Of a stretch of 64,000 nt of DNA, positions 17,725-26,641 are shown piece by piece. The DNA is from Streptomyces roseoviridis (GTDB lineage Bacteria; Actinomycetota; Actinomycetes; Streptomycetales; Streptomycetaceae). A program made the position numbers and the translations under genes. The notes under the pieces were generated by a model. It saw only the letters and a program-made list of their open reading frames with translations, ran no database searches and was not told where the DNA came from. The stretch lies in assembly GCF_039535235.1 (NCBI RefSeq), contig NZ_BAAAWU010000001.1, positions 744,001 to 808,000 of the forward strand, given 5' to 3'. Positions within the stretch are counted from its first letter, which is position 1. Each line of letters begins with the position of its first letter.

Positions 17725-18594
17725 TCAGTCGTGGGGCACGACGGCGACCGGGGCCAGGCAGTGGTGCAGGACCGCGTGGGTGACGGCCCCGATGTGGGTA
17801 CCGATCCGTGCCCGGCGGACCTTGCGGCCGACGACGACGAGCCGGGCGTCGCGCGACAGCTCCGTCAGGTCCCGCTCCGGCCGGCCCTGGCGGCAGTCGC
17901 GGACCACCGCCACGTCCGGGAACTTCTCGGTCCAGGGGGCCAGCGCCTCGTCGAGTTCGCGCCGCGCGTCCGCGGCGACCTCCGTCATGAGCAGCGGCAG
18001 CGCGCCGACCAGGTCGGGTCCGTAGAGTGCCGGAACGGCCCACCGGTGCACCACGCGCAGTCCGCAGCCGTACCGGTCCGCGGCGGCGAAGCCGAAGGAG
18101 AGCAGTTCGTCGGCGGCGGCGGACACGTCCAGACCGACGACCACCTCCCCCGTACGTTCCTCCTCGGGCTCCAGGGGGTCGTGCGGGCGGACGAGAACGA
18201 CGGGTCGTCGTGTGCGGGCGAGCACCGCCAGGGAGACCGACCCCGCGAAGAACCCGGCCAGGCCGCCCAGACCACGGGAGCCGAGCACGAGCAGTTCCGC
18301 TTGCTCGGCAGCGCCGCACAGCTCCTCCACCGGGTCCCCGGCGACCCACTCCGTCTCGACGTCCAGGCCGGGGTGGCGGCGCCGCAGACGCCTTTCGGCG
18401 ATGGCGAGGGTGCGCGCGCCCCATTCGCGTGCCGTCGCCGGGTCGACCACGCGTGTACGGGGGTCCTCGTCGATGCTCCATGCGCGGAGCAGCCGCAGCG
18501 GCACGGCACGACGCAACGCCTCCTGAGCGGCCCACTGCGTGGCGGCGAGGCTTTCCGGGGATCCGTCGAGGCCGGCGGTGACGGTGCGGGACAT
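17725..18594 (-). CDS. Universal stress protein, two-domain (USP 2)
   Basis: 289 aa, starting MSRTVTAGLDGSPESLAA at 18594. There are two USP folds. Domain 1 has the ATP loop GSRGLGGLAGFFAGSVS at about residues 105-121, and domain 2 ends GTHIGAVTHAVLHHCLAPVAV. It lies upstream of the pfl operon on the same strand but has a 327-base gap with its own dyads between them, so the two units are probably separate. It is divergent from USP 3, across an intergenic region with three dyads. Confidence 0.93.
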   Translation of the reverse strand: MSRTVTAGLDGSPESLAATQWAAQEALRRAVPLRLLRAWSIDEDPRTRVVDPATAREWGARTLAIAERRLRRRHPGLDVETEWVAGDPVEELCGAAEQAELLVLGSRGLGGLAGFFAGSVSLAVLARTRRPVVLVRPHDPLEPEEERTGEVVVGLDVSAAADELLSFGFAAADRYGCGLRVVHRWAVPALYGPDLVGALPLLMTEVAADARRELDEALAPWTEKFPDVAVVRDCRQGRPERDLTELSRDARLVVVGRKVRRARIGTHIGAVTHAVLHHCLAPVAVVPHD

Positions 18595-18741
18595 GGAGAC
18601 TCCGTGGGTCTGGCGGCCGGGCGGGCCGGACGCGGCGTACGCGGGCTGTCTTCAGGGGCCCGACGATCGCCGTCCGGCACTCCGGGGCGCTGCTGGGCGG
18701 ACCTGCGCCTCCACAGTGGTCGGCGCGGACGGTGCGCGCAG

Positions 18742-18757
18742 GGGGCCGGAGGTCCCT
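18742..18757. promoter_or_regulatory. OsdR-type dyad between USP 2 and USP 3
   Basis: GGGGCC-GGAG-GTCCCT, 148 bases before the USP 2 start. Confidence 0.5.
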
Positions 18758-18761
18758 GCTG

Positions 18762-18777
18762 GGGGCCGACGGGCCCC
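18762..18777. promoter_or_regulatory. OsdR-type dyad between USP 2 and USP 3
   Basis: GGGGCC-GACG-GGCCCC, perfect 6-bp arms with a four-base centre, only four bases from the preceding dyad. Confidence 0.55.
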
Positions 18778-18833
18778 GCCACCGCGCTTCACCGGCCGGC
18801 GGCCACGCCGTCGTGGCCGAATGGCCGGGAGAC

Positions 18834-18849
18834 AGGGCCGATGGGCCCT
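18834..18849. promoter_or_regulatory. OsdR-type dyad ahead of USP 3
   Basis: AGGGCC-GATG-GGCCCT has perfect arms and lies 87 bases before the USP 3 ATG. Confidence 0.65.
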
Positions 18850-18935
18850 CGGCGGACCACCACCTCCCCAGGGAGGCTGATGACAGGAAGCACGGCCGAA
18901 GCGGCCATGCCCTGGAACCGTATGGAGGCACTTTC

Positions 18936-19808
18936 ATGACCAGCGCCATCACCGTAGGAGTGGACGGCTCCGCGGAGAGCCTCGCAGCGGCGGACTGGGC
19001 GGCACGCGAAGCCGAGCTGCGCGGTATGCCGCTGCGTATCGTGCACGCCTGGCTGTGGCAGCCCCTGGAGGTCCCCGTCGTCCAGGACAGGGAGACGCAG
19101 GCCACGTCCGCCCGCGCCGTGCTCCGCGAGGCCGAGACGCGCGTCGCCGGCCGCCACCCGGCCCTCACGGTCACCGCCGAAGTGGTCCAGGACACCGCGG
19201 TCGCCGCTCTGCTGAAGGAAGCCGAAGCAGCCGAGATGCTGGTGCTGGGTTCGCGGGGGCACGGGGCATTCGTCGGCTTCCTCCTCGGCTCCTACGGTCA
19301 GCAGGTGATCGCCTCCGCGAAACGGCCCGTGGTGTCCGTGCGCGCCCGCGCCGGGCAGACGCCCCGGGCGGAGGGCGGCGAGATCGTCGTGGGCCAGCAG
19401 GGCACGCCGGAGGACAGCGCCGCGGTGCTCGGCTTCGCCTTCGAGGAGGCGGCGGCACGCGGTGCGGCCCTGCGTGCGGTACGGGCCTGGAGCCTGCCGC
19501 CGGTCGTCGCCTTCAGCCCCGGCTCGATGCTCCTCGCGGACGAGGCCGGAGGACTGGAGCCGTTCGAGAAGAAGGCCCTGGCGGAGGCGCTCGCCCCGTG
19601 GCGCACACGGTTCCCGGACGTCCCGGTGACCGAGCACGTCGAGATCGGCAGCGCGGGGCAGGTACTGCTGTCCACCGTGTCCGACGCGCAGCTGCTCGTG
19701 GTCGGCCGACGGGCGCGCCGCGGGCCCGTCGGTACCCGTATCGGGTCGGTCGCCCACGCGGCCCTGCACCATGCCCCCTGCCCGGTCGCTGTCGTACCGC
19801 ACGACTGA
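18936..19808 (+). CDS. Universal stress protein, two-domain (USP 3)
   Basis: 290 aa from the ATG at 18936, seven bases after GGAGG. Domain 1 starts MTSAITVGVDGSAESLAA and carries GSRGHGAFVGFLLGSYG, the nucleotide loop with a GS end. Domain 2 opens with the weaker EIVVGQQGTPEDSA, which lacks the usual VDGS, and ends GTRIGSVAHAALHHAPCPVAV. Two hairpins follow, closing the unit against the convergent response-regulator gene. It is most like USP 1 in domain 2 (AWSLPPVVAFSPGSMLL against AWSVPTVLAWSPGSLYL), which suggests a recent duplication. Confidence 0.93.
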   Translation: MTSAITVGVDGSAESLAAADWAAREAELRGMPLRIVHAWLWQPLEVPVVQDRETQATSARAVLREAETRVAGRHPALTVTAEVVQDTAVAALLKEAEAAEMLVLGSRGHGAFVGFLLGSYGQQVIASAKRPVVSVRARAGQTPRAEGGEIVVGQQGTPEDSAAVLGFAFEEAAARGAALRAVRAWSLPPVVAFSPGSMLLADEAGGLEPFEKKALAEALAPWRTRFPDVPVTEHVEIGSAGQVLLSTVSDAQLLVVGRRARRGPVGTRIGSVAHAALHHAPCPVAVVPHD

Positions 19809-19821
19809 CGGCCTCCTGGTG

Positions 19822-19851
19822 GCGGGGACCGGTGGGACAGCCGGTCCCCGC
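19822..19851 (+). terminator. Hairpin after USP 3
   Basis: GCGGGGACCGG pairs with CCGGTCCCCGC (11 bp, eight-base loop), 14 bases beyond the stop. Confidence 0.8.
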
Positions 19852-19887
19852 GCCACGAGAACGACGCCGCTGGGACATGCCGCCGCG

Positions 19888-19924
19888 GCCCCTGCTCGGC
19901 TCTGGCGGAGCGGCGAGCAGGGGC
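19888..19924. terminator. Second hairpin between the convergent USP 3 and response-regulator genes
   Basis: GCCCCTGCTCG at 19888-19898 pairs with CGAGCAGGGGC at 19914-19924. It lies between two convergent genes and could act in both directions. Confidence 0.6.
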
Positions 19925-19950
19925 TGTCAGCGGTTCGCATCCGCGTGGGG

Positions 19951-19984
19951 GACCGGCGTCAGCCGTGTGGGACCGGCGTCAGCC
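19951..19984. repeat. Short direct duplication spanning the osdR stop codon
   Basis: GACCGGCGTCAGCC occurs at 19951-19964 and 19971-19984. The second copy contains the response-regulator stop (19979-19981) and the first carries a spare copy of the same stop-bearing sequence. It looks like a 20-bp tandem slip. Confidence 0.6.
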
Positions 19985-20704
19985 TCGCGGGCGGCCTTCC
20001 CGCCCGGCCCCACCGCCCTGGTCCTCCCGGGCAGCCAGAGCCTGGGTGGCGATGACGGCGGCCTGCACCCGGCGTTCGACGCCCAACTTGGCGAGCAGCC
20101 GGGAGATGTTGTTCTTGACGGTCTTCTCCGCCAGGTACAGCCGCTTGCCGATCTCCCGGTTGGTCAGTCCCTCCCCCACCAGAGCGAGGATCTCCCGTTC
20201 CCGCTCGGTCAGTCCGGGCAGGCCCTGCGGCTGCTCCTCCTGGGGGGATCCGCCGCGGAGCCGGGCCATGACCCGGGCCGTGGCGCCGGGGTCCAGCATG
20301 GACTGGCCGGAGGCCACCGTGCGGACGGCGTGGACCAGGTCGGTGCCCGTGATCTGCTTGAGGACATAGCCGGACGCACCGGCCATGATCGCGTCGAGCA
20401 GCGCCTCCTCGTCGTCGAACGACGTCAGCATCAGGCAGGCCAGGTCGGGCATGCGCGAGCGGAGCTCCCGGCACACGCTCACGCCGTCCCCGTCCGGCAG
20501 GCGCACGTCGAGAACGGCGACCTGCGGGCGCAGTGCGGGCACCCGCACCAGCGCCTGTTCGGCGGTGCCGGCCTCCCCGACCACGGTCAGGTCGGGCTCG
20601 GCGTCCAGCAGATCGTGCACACCTCGGCGCACCACCTCATGGTCGTCGAGAAGGAAGACCCTGACCGGCTCCTTCTCGGTGAGGCCGCCGCTGCTGTCCG
20701 TCAT
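19979..20704 (-). CDS. osdR: NarL-family response regulator, probable dormancy master regulator (OsdR/DevR-like)
   Basis: 241 aa from [13 protein letters not shown] at 20704, eight bases after GGAG. Residues 14-130 are the receiver, with acidic pocket DD at 20-21, phospho-acceptor Asp66 in [13 protein letters not shown], Thr94 and Lys116 (GYVLKQ). Residues 164-215 are the LuxR/NarL helix-turn-helix ([20 protein letters not shown]). This layout matches DevR/DosR and Streptomyces OsdR. A perfect AGGGCC-GGAC-GGCCCT dyad 79 bases upstream suggests autoregulation. No kinase gene adjoins it; GAF-GAF kinases lie 1.5 kb and 14.5 kb away. It is the only intact response regulator in the window. Confidence 0.88.
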   Translation of the reverse strand: MTDSSGGLTEKEPVRVFLLDDHEVVRRGVHDLLDAEPDLTVVGEAGTAEQALVRVPALRPQVAVLDVRLPDGDGVSVCRELRSRMPDLACLMLTSFDDEEALLDAIMAGASGYVLKQITGTDLVHAVRTVASGQSMLDPGATARVMARLRGGSPQEEQPQGLPGLTEREREILALVGEGLTNREIGKRLYLAEKTVKNNISRLLAKLGVERRVQAAVIATQALAAREDQGGGAGREGRPRG

Positions 20705-20782
20705 CACACACTCCGTGTTCGCCGAGTTCTCCGCCCGTGAGGGCTCTCCGTGCATAGTGCCGCGCGAGCGGGACCTTCGCCC

Positions 20783-20798
20783 AGGGCCGGACGGCCCT
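20783..20798. promoter_or_regulatory. OsdR-type dyad ahead of the response regulator
   Basis: AGGGCC-GGAC-GGCCCT, perfect arms, 79 bases before the osdR start. GGGAC-CTTC-GCCC at 20770-20782 adjoins it. Confidence 0.65.
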
Positions 20799-20948
20799 CA
20801 TACCGGGCGAGGTCCCGCAGTGCCCGTACCCGATGCCGCAAGGCCCCATACACCTCCTGTTGCCGATGATCACGAGCCGGGTGAACGGCACCCGTCGCTC
20901 CTCCTCACCGTTCGGACGTGTGTTCCCCCGCGCCGGGCACGGCAGGGG

Positions 20949-20964
20949 AGGGACGTTCGGCCCT
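20949..20964. promoter_or_regulatory. OsdR-type dyad ahead of the STAS gene
   Basis: AGGGAC-GTTC-GGCCCT, 117 bases before the STAS ATG. Confidence 0.55.
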
Positions 20965-21080
20965 CTGGCTACGGGCCCGCCGGACCTGCCTGTCCGGGCT
21001 CGCGCTCTGGTGGACTTCCGGCGCGGGCACGGCCGGGGCCCCCGGAACACCGCCTGAACCACGAAAGCAGGGCAGCTGCC

Positions 21081-21407
21081 ATGATGACGCCTCCGATCGG
21101 TCTGACCACAGCCCCGCTCGACCAGAGCACGACGGAAGTCGCCCTGGCCGGGGAGCTGGACCTGTACACCGCTGCGCACATCGAGGCGGAGCTGACCCGC
21201 CTGGCAGGGCAGACCGAGTGCGAACTGCTGCTGGACCTGGCAGACGTCACCTTCTGTGACAGCTCCGGCGTGGCGCTGTTCCTGCGCGTGCACCGCCGGT
21301 GCGTGGCGGCCGGTGTGCGGCTGCGCCTGTGCCGCATCCAGCGGCTTCCCGCTCGCGTCATCTGCGCCCTGGGCGTGGACCGCGCCGTGGCCTGCTCCTT
21401 CGCGTGA
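21081..21407 (+). CDS. STAS-domain anti-sigma factor antagonist
   Basis: 108 aa, starting MMTPPIGLTTAPLDQ at 21081, with a second ATG directly after. It is a single STAS domain. VALAGELDLYTAAHIEAEL and LLLDLADVTFCDSSGVALF contain the DSSG loop whose serine is phosphorylated by anti-sigma kinases in the SpoIIAA/RsbV family. The C-terminus is short (VDRAVACSFA). It would work in a partner-switching circuit, but no anti-sigma kinase or sigma factor is in the window. It is divergent from osdR with a dyad in its leader. Confidence 0.85.
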   Translation: MMTPPIGLTTAPLDQSTTEVALAGELDLYTAAHIEAELTRLAGQTECELLLDLADVTFCDSSGVALFLRVHRRCVAAGVRLRLCRIQRLPARVICALGVDRAVACSFA

Positions 21408-21470
21408 CCCGTCGCGAGGATCAGGTCCGACGGGACCGTCGGCGATCGGCCCGGTCGAGAAGGTCCGATC

Positions 21471-21486
21471 GGCCCTACCGAGCCGG
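21471..21486. promoter_or_regulatory. OsdR-type dyad ahead of the PPOX-like gene
   Basis: AGGTCC-GATC-GGCCCT, 61 bases before the GTG start, close enough to overlap a -35 region. Confidence 0.55.
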
Positions 21487-21546
21487 CGTGTGAGGGGAGA
21501 CGCTGGCGGTGGCGGCGAAGCCGTCGGGGCCGATCCGGAGCAGAAG

Positions 21547-22020
21547 GTGAGCACGATGAAGGACGAAGCCGCGCGTACCACGGTGGACGACCACCGTGAG
21601 GCGGTGGCGCCCCGGCGCATGGGGCGACTCGGCCGTGCCGAGGCCCTGCGGCTGCTCGGCAGCATCTCGCTCGGGCGCATCGTGTTCACGCACCAGGCCC
21701 TGCCGGCCATCCGCCCGGTCAACCACCTCATGGACGGCGAGGACATCATCGTCCGGTTGCACGACGGCGCCGTGCTCGCCTCCATCGTGACGCCCACTCA
21801 GGCCGGCGGCGTCGTGGTGGCGTACGAGGCGGACGTCATCGACCCCGAGACACACCTCGGCTGGAGCGTGGTGGTCACCGGATACGCCCGCCGGGTCACC
21901 GACGAGAGGGAGCTCGCGCGTTTCGCCGCCCGTCTGCGCCCATGGGCGCAACACCCCGTCACGAGCGCCGCGCTGCGCATCCGGCCGGACCTGGTGACGG
22001 GCCTGCAGCTCACCGTGTAG
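21547..22020 (+). CDS. Pyridoxamine 5'-phosphate oxidase-fold flavin/deazaflavin-binding protein
   Basis: 157 aa from the GTG at 21547, with GGAG six bases upstream; the ATG at 21556 is the alternative. Residues 22-60 (MGRLGRAEALRLLGSISLGR and IVFTHQALPAIRPVNHLMDG) open the split beta-barrel of the PPOX family, and the later GWSVVVTGYARRVTD strand is also typical. Members of this fold use FMN or F420, and DosR-regulated relatives occur in Mycobacterium. The substrate cannot be named. It has its own dyad and is convergent with the first GAF kinase gene. Confidence 0.82.
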   Translation: MSTMKDEAARTTVDDHREAVAPRRMGRLGRAEALRLLGSISLGRIVFTHQALPAIRPVNHLMDGEDIIVRLHDGAVLASIVTPTQAGGVVVAYEADVIDPETHLGWSVVVTGYARRVTDERELARFAARLRPWAQHPVTSAALRIRPDLVTGLQLTV

Positions 22021-22198
22021 GGCCTGCCCGTCACACCGGATGACCGACTCCCGCGACGGCACACGTGCCCGCCGCCGACGTCGCGGGCACCCGCGGCATG
22101 CGCGCCGCCCCAGGAGCCTTGGCGACGTGCGAACGTCCCCGGGCCACCGGGCGGGATCGGATGTGCTCCGGCCGGGAGACCTGCGGCCACCCGGCGGG

Positions 22199-23911
22199 TC
22201 AGAAGACGAGAGGCGCACGCCACACGAGCCGGCTGCCGCCCTCCTCCGGGCAGACGATCTCCAGGGCGCCGCCCACGCTGCGGGCCCGCTCCTCGAGGTT
22301 GCGAAGGCCGCTGCGCCTGCCTTCGGCGGGGATGCCCCGGCCGTTGTCCGCGACGGTGAGGACGACCTCCTCGCTGGTGGCCTGCAACGCGACCTCGACC
22401 CGGCTCGCATGCGCGTGGCGGGCGGCGTTGCTGAGCATTTCGGTCAGGGCTGCCGTGACGTGCTCGGCCACCTGGGGCGGTACGTCCGTGTCGAGCAGGC
22501 CCTCCATGCTCAGACGGGGCGGGAAGCCGAGGGTGGTCGCCGTCTCCCCCACGGTGCGGGCGACCCGTGCGCGCAGACTGGGCCCGGTGTCCTCCTCTCG
22601 GGCGCGCAGGCCGAAGATCGTGGAGCGGATGATCTTGATGGTTTCGTCGAGGTCCCCGACGGCGCGCGAGACGCGTTCGGCGGCGCCTTCGTGCTGCACG
22701 AGGCGTGCGGCGCTCTGCAAGGTCATGCCGGTGGCGAAGAGCCTCTGGATGGCGAGGTCGTGCAGGTCCCGGGCGATGCGGTCGCGGTCCTCCAGGAGGG
22801 CGAGCTGCTCGGCGTCGCTGCGGCGTTCGGCCAGCTCGAGGGCGAGCGCGGCCTGTCCGGCGAAGGCCAGCAGGGGCTCCAGCTCCGCTTCGGTGAAGGC
22901 CGGGTCTCCTTGGTGCCGGGCCAGCAGCAGGACACCGCGGGTGTCCTTGGCGGCTGTGCCCAGGGGCACGGCGACCGCGGGGCCGAGGCCGTCGAAGCGG
23001 CGCGGGCCGGCGGTGTACCGGTCGTCCTGTGCGAGGCCGGCGGTGGTCGCGGGCGCGCCGGCTTGGTACGCGGCGCCCGAGAGCGTGCCTTCGACCGGTA
23101 CCACCAGGCCGCGGCGGGTCTCTCCGTCGGCGCCGATGGCGAGCTCGACGACGAGGTCGTTCGTTCCGGCCACGGGCACGGACACGTCGGCGAGCGCCGC
23201 CCCGGTGATTTCCTGGGCGCGGCGGGCGATGAGCTCCAGCACCGCCAGTCGCGGGCTGCCGGAGAGCAGGCTGTTGGTGATCTCCGCGTTGGCCTTCAGC
23301 CATCGCTGCTGGCGCTGCGAGGCTTCGTACAGGCGCGCGTTGTCGATGGCGACGCCGGCGGCGACGGACAGCGTGGAGATGACCGATTCGTCCTCGGCGT
23401 CGAACTCCACGCCCCCGTGCTTGTCGGTCAGGTAGAGGTTGCCGAAGACCTCGTCGCGCACCCGGATGGGCACGCCGAGGAACGTCCGCATGGGGGGATG
23501 GTGGGCGGGGAATCCGTAGGACGCCTCGTGGGCACCGAGGTCCGTCAGCCGCAGCGGCTCGGGGTGACGGATGAGCTCGCCCAGGATGCCGTGCCCGGCC
23601 GGCAGGGGGCCGATCTTCGCGATCTCTTGCTCGGTCAGCCCGACGGTGAGGAACTGCGACAGGGTCCGACCGTCGGGCCCGATCACTCCGAGCGCCGCGT
23701 ACTGCGCGTCGACCAGCAGCGCTGCGGCTTCCACGATCCGCCGCAGCACCTGGGGGAGGTCCAGCTCGCGGCCGACGGAAACGACGGCCTCCAGCAGGCT
23801 GTGCACGCGGTCCCGGGTGCCGCGCGCGGCGTTGATGCGCGCCTGGAGCTCCTCAAGCAGCTCGTCGAGCCGCATCTGGGGCATCCGCGACAGCGGCTCC
23901 TCAACGCCCAC
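22199..23911 (-). CDS. GAF-GAF histidine kinase, DevS/DosT/OsdK-like (kinase 1)
   Basis: 570 aa from a GTG at 23911 preceded by AGGAGG. The N-terminal helix is followed by GAF-A (about 50-195), which contains [20 protein letters not shown] with His137/138. The His-Pro-Pro-Met region is where DevS and DosT carry their haem-ligating His, so haem-based O2/CO/NO sensing is inferred. GAF-B is at about 215-365. The HisKA_3 H-box is [18 protein letters not shown] with His384, and the ATPase domain has SNAARHAHA and DNGRGIP. There are no membrane segments. It lies 69 bases after adhE on the same strand, so it may be co-transcribed with it. The likely partner is the intact response regulator. Confidence 0.92.
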   Translation of the reverse strand: MGVEEPLSRMPQMRLDELLEELQARINAARGTRDRVHSLLEAVVSVGRELDLPQVLRRIVEAAALLVDAQYAALGVIGPDGRTLSQFLTVGLTEQEIAKIGPLPAGHGILGELIRHPEPLRLTDLGAHEASYGFPAHHPPMRTFLGVPIRVRDEVFGNLYLTDKHGGVEFDAEDESVISTLSVAAGVAIDNARLYEASQRQQRWLKANAEITNSLLSGSPRLAVLELIARRAQEITGAALADVSVPVAGTNDLVVELAIGADGETRRGLVVPVEGTLSGAAYQAGAPATTAGLAQDDRYTAGPRRFDGLGPAVAVPLGTAAKDTRGVLLLARHQGDPAFTEAELEPLLAFAGQAALALELAERRSDAEQLALLEDRDRIARDLHDLAIQRLFATGMTLQSAARLVQHEGAAERVSRAVGDLDETIKIIRSTIFGLRAREEDTGPSLRARVARTVGETATTLGFPPRLSMEGLLDTDVPPQVAEHVTAALTEMLSNAARHAHASRVEVALQATSEEVVLTVADNGRGIPAEGRRSGLRNLEERARSVGGALEIVCPEEGGSRLVWRAPLVF

Positions 23912-23980
23912 CGGTCCTCCTGACCTCGATCACCCGCCCGTACCGTGACAGCCTAGCGGCCGAGCGGGTGACCCGGAGCG

Positions 23981-26641
23981 TCAGTTCAGGGGCAGTGGCC
24001 GAGGGCCGGCGTAGTAGGCGGTGCGCATGATGTCCTCCATGTCGTCCAGCATCGGCATGCGCGGGTTGGCCGGGGCGCACTGGTCCTCGTAGGCGTTCAT
24101 CGCCTGCCTCGGGAGCGCCCTGATGAAAGCGGTCTCGTCGATGCCCAGGGCCCGGAAGGACGGTTCGATGCCGACGGCGTCGCGCAGGCGTTCCACGGCG
24201 GCGGCGTACGAGGCGACCCCTTCGGGGGCGGTGGAGGCCGGCAGCCCCAGGGCACGGGCGATGTCCTGGAAGCGCTCGGGCGCCTGGTAGCTCTCGTACT
24301 TGGGCCAGCCCGTCAGCTTGGCGGGGACCGTGCCGTTGTAGCGGATCACGTGCGGCAGAAGGATCGCGTTGGTGCGCCCGTGGGCGATGTGGAAGGTGGC
24401 GCCCAGGGTGTGGGACATCGCGTGGACGATGCCGAGGAAGGCGTTGCCGAAGGCCATGCCGGCGATGGTGCCCGCGTTGTGCATCTTCTCCCGGGCGCGG
24501 GTTCGCGCTGCGCCCCGGCCGGTGACGGCCTCTTGCAGGTTCTCGAAGATCAGCTTGATGGCGTGCAGCGCCAGGCCGTCGGTGAAGTCGTTGGCGTAGA
24601 CGGAGACGTACGCCTCGGTGGCGTGCGTGAGGGCGTCGAAGCCGCTGTCGGCCGCGAGCGTCGCCGGCAGGTCGGCGGTGAGTACCGGGTCGACGATCGC
24701 GACACTGGGGGTGAGGGCGTAGTCGGCCAGCGGGTACTTCTTGCCGCTCGCCGGGTCGGAGATCACCGCGAAGGGGGTGACCTCGGCGCCGGTGCCCGAG
24801 GTGGTGGGGACGCAGACCAGGCGGGCCCGCTCACCGAGCACGGGGAAGCGGAAGGCGCGCTTGCGGATGTCGGAGAACTTCTGCCGCATGTCGGCGAAGT
24901 CGACGTCCGGCTGTTCGTACAGCAGCCACATCACCTTCGCCGCGTCCATGGGCGACCCCCCGCCCAGGGCGATGATGGTGTCCGGCCGGAAGTCGCGCAT
25001 GAGGGCGGCCCCGCGCTGTACGGAACCGATGCTCGGCTCCGGTTCCACGTCGTCGATGACCTGGAGGGTCACGGGCTGCTCCCGCTGTTGCAGGACGCGG
25101 CTCACCCGGTCGACGTATCCGAGCCGGGTCATGGTGGCGTCGGTGACGACCGTGACGCGGTGGACCTCCGGCATCGCGGCCAGGTAGCGGATGGCCTGCG
25201 GCTCGAAGTAGATCTTCGGCGGCACCTTGAACCACTGCAGGTTGTTCTGCCGGGTGGTGACGCGCTTGATGTTGAGCAGCTGGGCGGCGGAGACGTTGTC
25301 CGAGACCGAGGTGCTGCCCCAGGAGCCGCAGCCGAGGGTCAGCGAAGGCAGGAGGCGGTTGTAGATCCCGCCGATGGCACCCTGCGACGAGGGCGAGTTG
25401 ACGATGATCCGTATGGTCTTCATGCGGCGCCCGTAACGTTCGGCCAGGCCCGGGTCGCCGGTGTGGATCACAGCGCTGTGCCCCTGCCCGTGGAAGGCGA
25501 CCATGTCGGCCGCGAGGTCGAAGCCCTCCTCGGTCGAGCCGGCCCGCAGCACGGCGAGTACCGGGCAGAGCTTTTCGCGCGTCAGGGGCTCGTCAGGCCC
25601 GACACGGCCCGCCTCGGCCAGGATGAGCGACGTGTCGGCGGGGACGGCGAACCCCGCCCGCTCGGCGATCCACGCGGGACTGCGGCCCACGGCTGCGGGG
25701 TTGACCCGGCCCTGCCTGCCTGCCGGGTCCGGCGGGAAGAGGTACGTCTCCAGCTTCCTCTTCTCCTCGGCCGTCGCGACGTAGGCGTGCAGGCGCCGGA
25801 ACTCGGCGAGGGCCTCGTCGTACACCTCGGTGTCGAGGATGACCGCCTGTTCGGACGCGCAGATCATGCCGTTGTCGAAGGACTTGGACAGGACCAGGTC
25901 GTTGACGGCCCTGCGCAGGTCGGCGCTGCGGTGCACGTAGGCCGGCACGTTGCCCGCGCCGACGCCCACGGCGGGCTTGCCCGCCGAGTAGGCGGCCTTG
26001 ACCATGCTGTTCCCGCCGGTCGCGAGGATCAGGGCCACGCCCGGATGGCGCATGAGGAGTCCGGTGGCCTCGATCGAGGGGTCCTCGATCCACTGCACGC
26101 AGTGCTCGGGGGCCCCGGCGGCGACGGCGGCGTCCCGCACGATGCGAGCGGCCTCTGCGCTGCACGTCTGCGCGGAGGGGTGGAAGGCGAACACGACCGG
26201 GTTGCGCGTCTTCAGCGCCAGCAGCGCCTTGAAGACGGTGGTGGACGTCGGATTGGTGACCGGGGTGACCGCGCACAGCACGCCGACCGGTTCGGCGATC
26301 TCGACGATGCCCTCGATGTCGTCCCGGCCGACGACCCCGACGGTCTTCGTCCCGGACATGCTGTGCGTGACGTGCTCGCAGGCGAACATGTTCTTCGCCG
26401 CCTTGTCCTCGAAGACGCCCCGACCGGTCTCCTCCACCGCGAGGCGGGCGAGGGCGGTGTGCTGGTCGAGGGCGGCCACCGAGGCCTTGGCCACGATGTG
26501 GTCGACCTGCTCCTGTGTGAAGGACTCGAAGTCGGCGAGCGCCTTGGCGGCGTTGTCGACCAGTCCGTCGACGGCGATCCGCGCGTCGGAGGGGGCACCC
26601 CCGCCGGAGGTGTCGCGGCCGTCATGGGTCACGTGCGTCAT
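23981..26641 (-). CDS. adhE: Bifunctional acetaldehyde-CoA / alcohol dehydrogenase AdhE
   Basis: 886 aa from the ATG at 26641, with GGGAG seven bases upstream. It reduces acetyl-CoA to acetaldehyde and then ethanol, re-oxidising two NADH. The N-terminal half is the CoA-acylating aldehyde dehydrogenase with its catalytic Cys in FDNGMICASEQAVI. From about residue 460 comes the iron-dependent alcohol dehydrogenase, with the metal ligands in DALTHATEAY, IVHAMSHTLG and HIAHGRTNAILLP. Both halves are complete. It pairs functionally with the pyruvate formate-lyase 7 kb away, completing a pyruvate-to-ethanol-plus-formate route. A near-consensus dyad lies 112 bases upstream. Confidence 0.96.
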   Translation of the reverse strand: MTHVTHDGRDTSGGGAPSDARIAVDGLVDNAAKALADFESFTQEQVDHIVAKASVAALDQHTALARLAVEETGRGVFEDKAAKNMFACEHVTHSMSGTKTVGVVGRDDIEGIVEIAEPVGVLCAVTPVTNPTSTTVFKALLALKTRNPVVFAFHPSAQTCSAEAARIVRDAAVAAGAPEHCVQWIEDPSIEATGLLMRHPGVALILATGGNSMVKAAYSAGKPAVGVGAGNVPAYVHRSADLRRAVNDLVLSKSFDNGMICASEQAVILDTEVYDEALAEFRRLHAYVATAEEKRKLETYLFPPDPAGRQGRVNPAAVGRSPAWIAERAGFAVPADTSLILAEAGRVGPDEPLTREKLCPVLAVLRAGSTEEGFDLAADMVAFHGQGHSAVIHTGDPGLAERYGRRMKTIRIIVNSPSSQGAIGGIYNRLLPSLTLGCGSWGSTSVSDNVSAAQLLNIKRVTTRQNNLQWFKVPPKIYFEPQAIRYLAAMPEVHRVTVVTDATMTRLGYVDRVSRVLQQREQPVTLQVIDDVEPEPSIGSVQRGAALMRDFRPDTIIALGGGSPMDAAKVMWLLYEQPDVDFADMRQKFSDIRKRAFRFPVLGERARLVCVPTTSGTGAEVTPFAVISDPASGKKYPLADYALTPSVAIVDPVLTADLPATLAADSGFDALTHATEAYVSVYANDFTDGLALHAIKLIFENLQEAVTGRGAARTRAREKMHNAGTIAGMAFGNAFLGIVHAMSHTLGATFHIAHGRTNAILLPHVIRYNGTVPAKLTGWPKYESYQAPERFQDIARALGLPASTAPEGVASYAAAVERLRDAVGIEPSFRALGIDETAFIRALPRQAMNAYEDQCAPANPRMPMLDDMEDIMRTAYYAGPRPLPLN

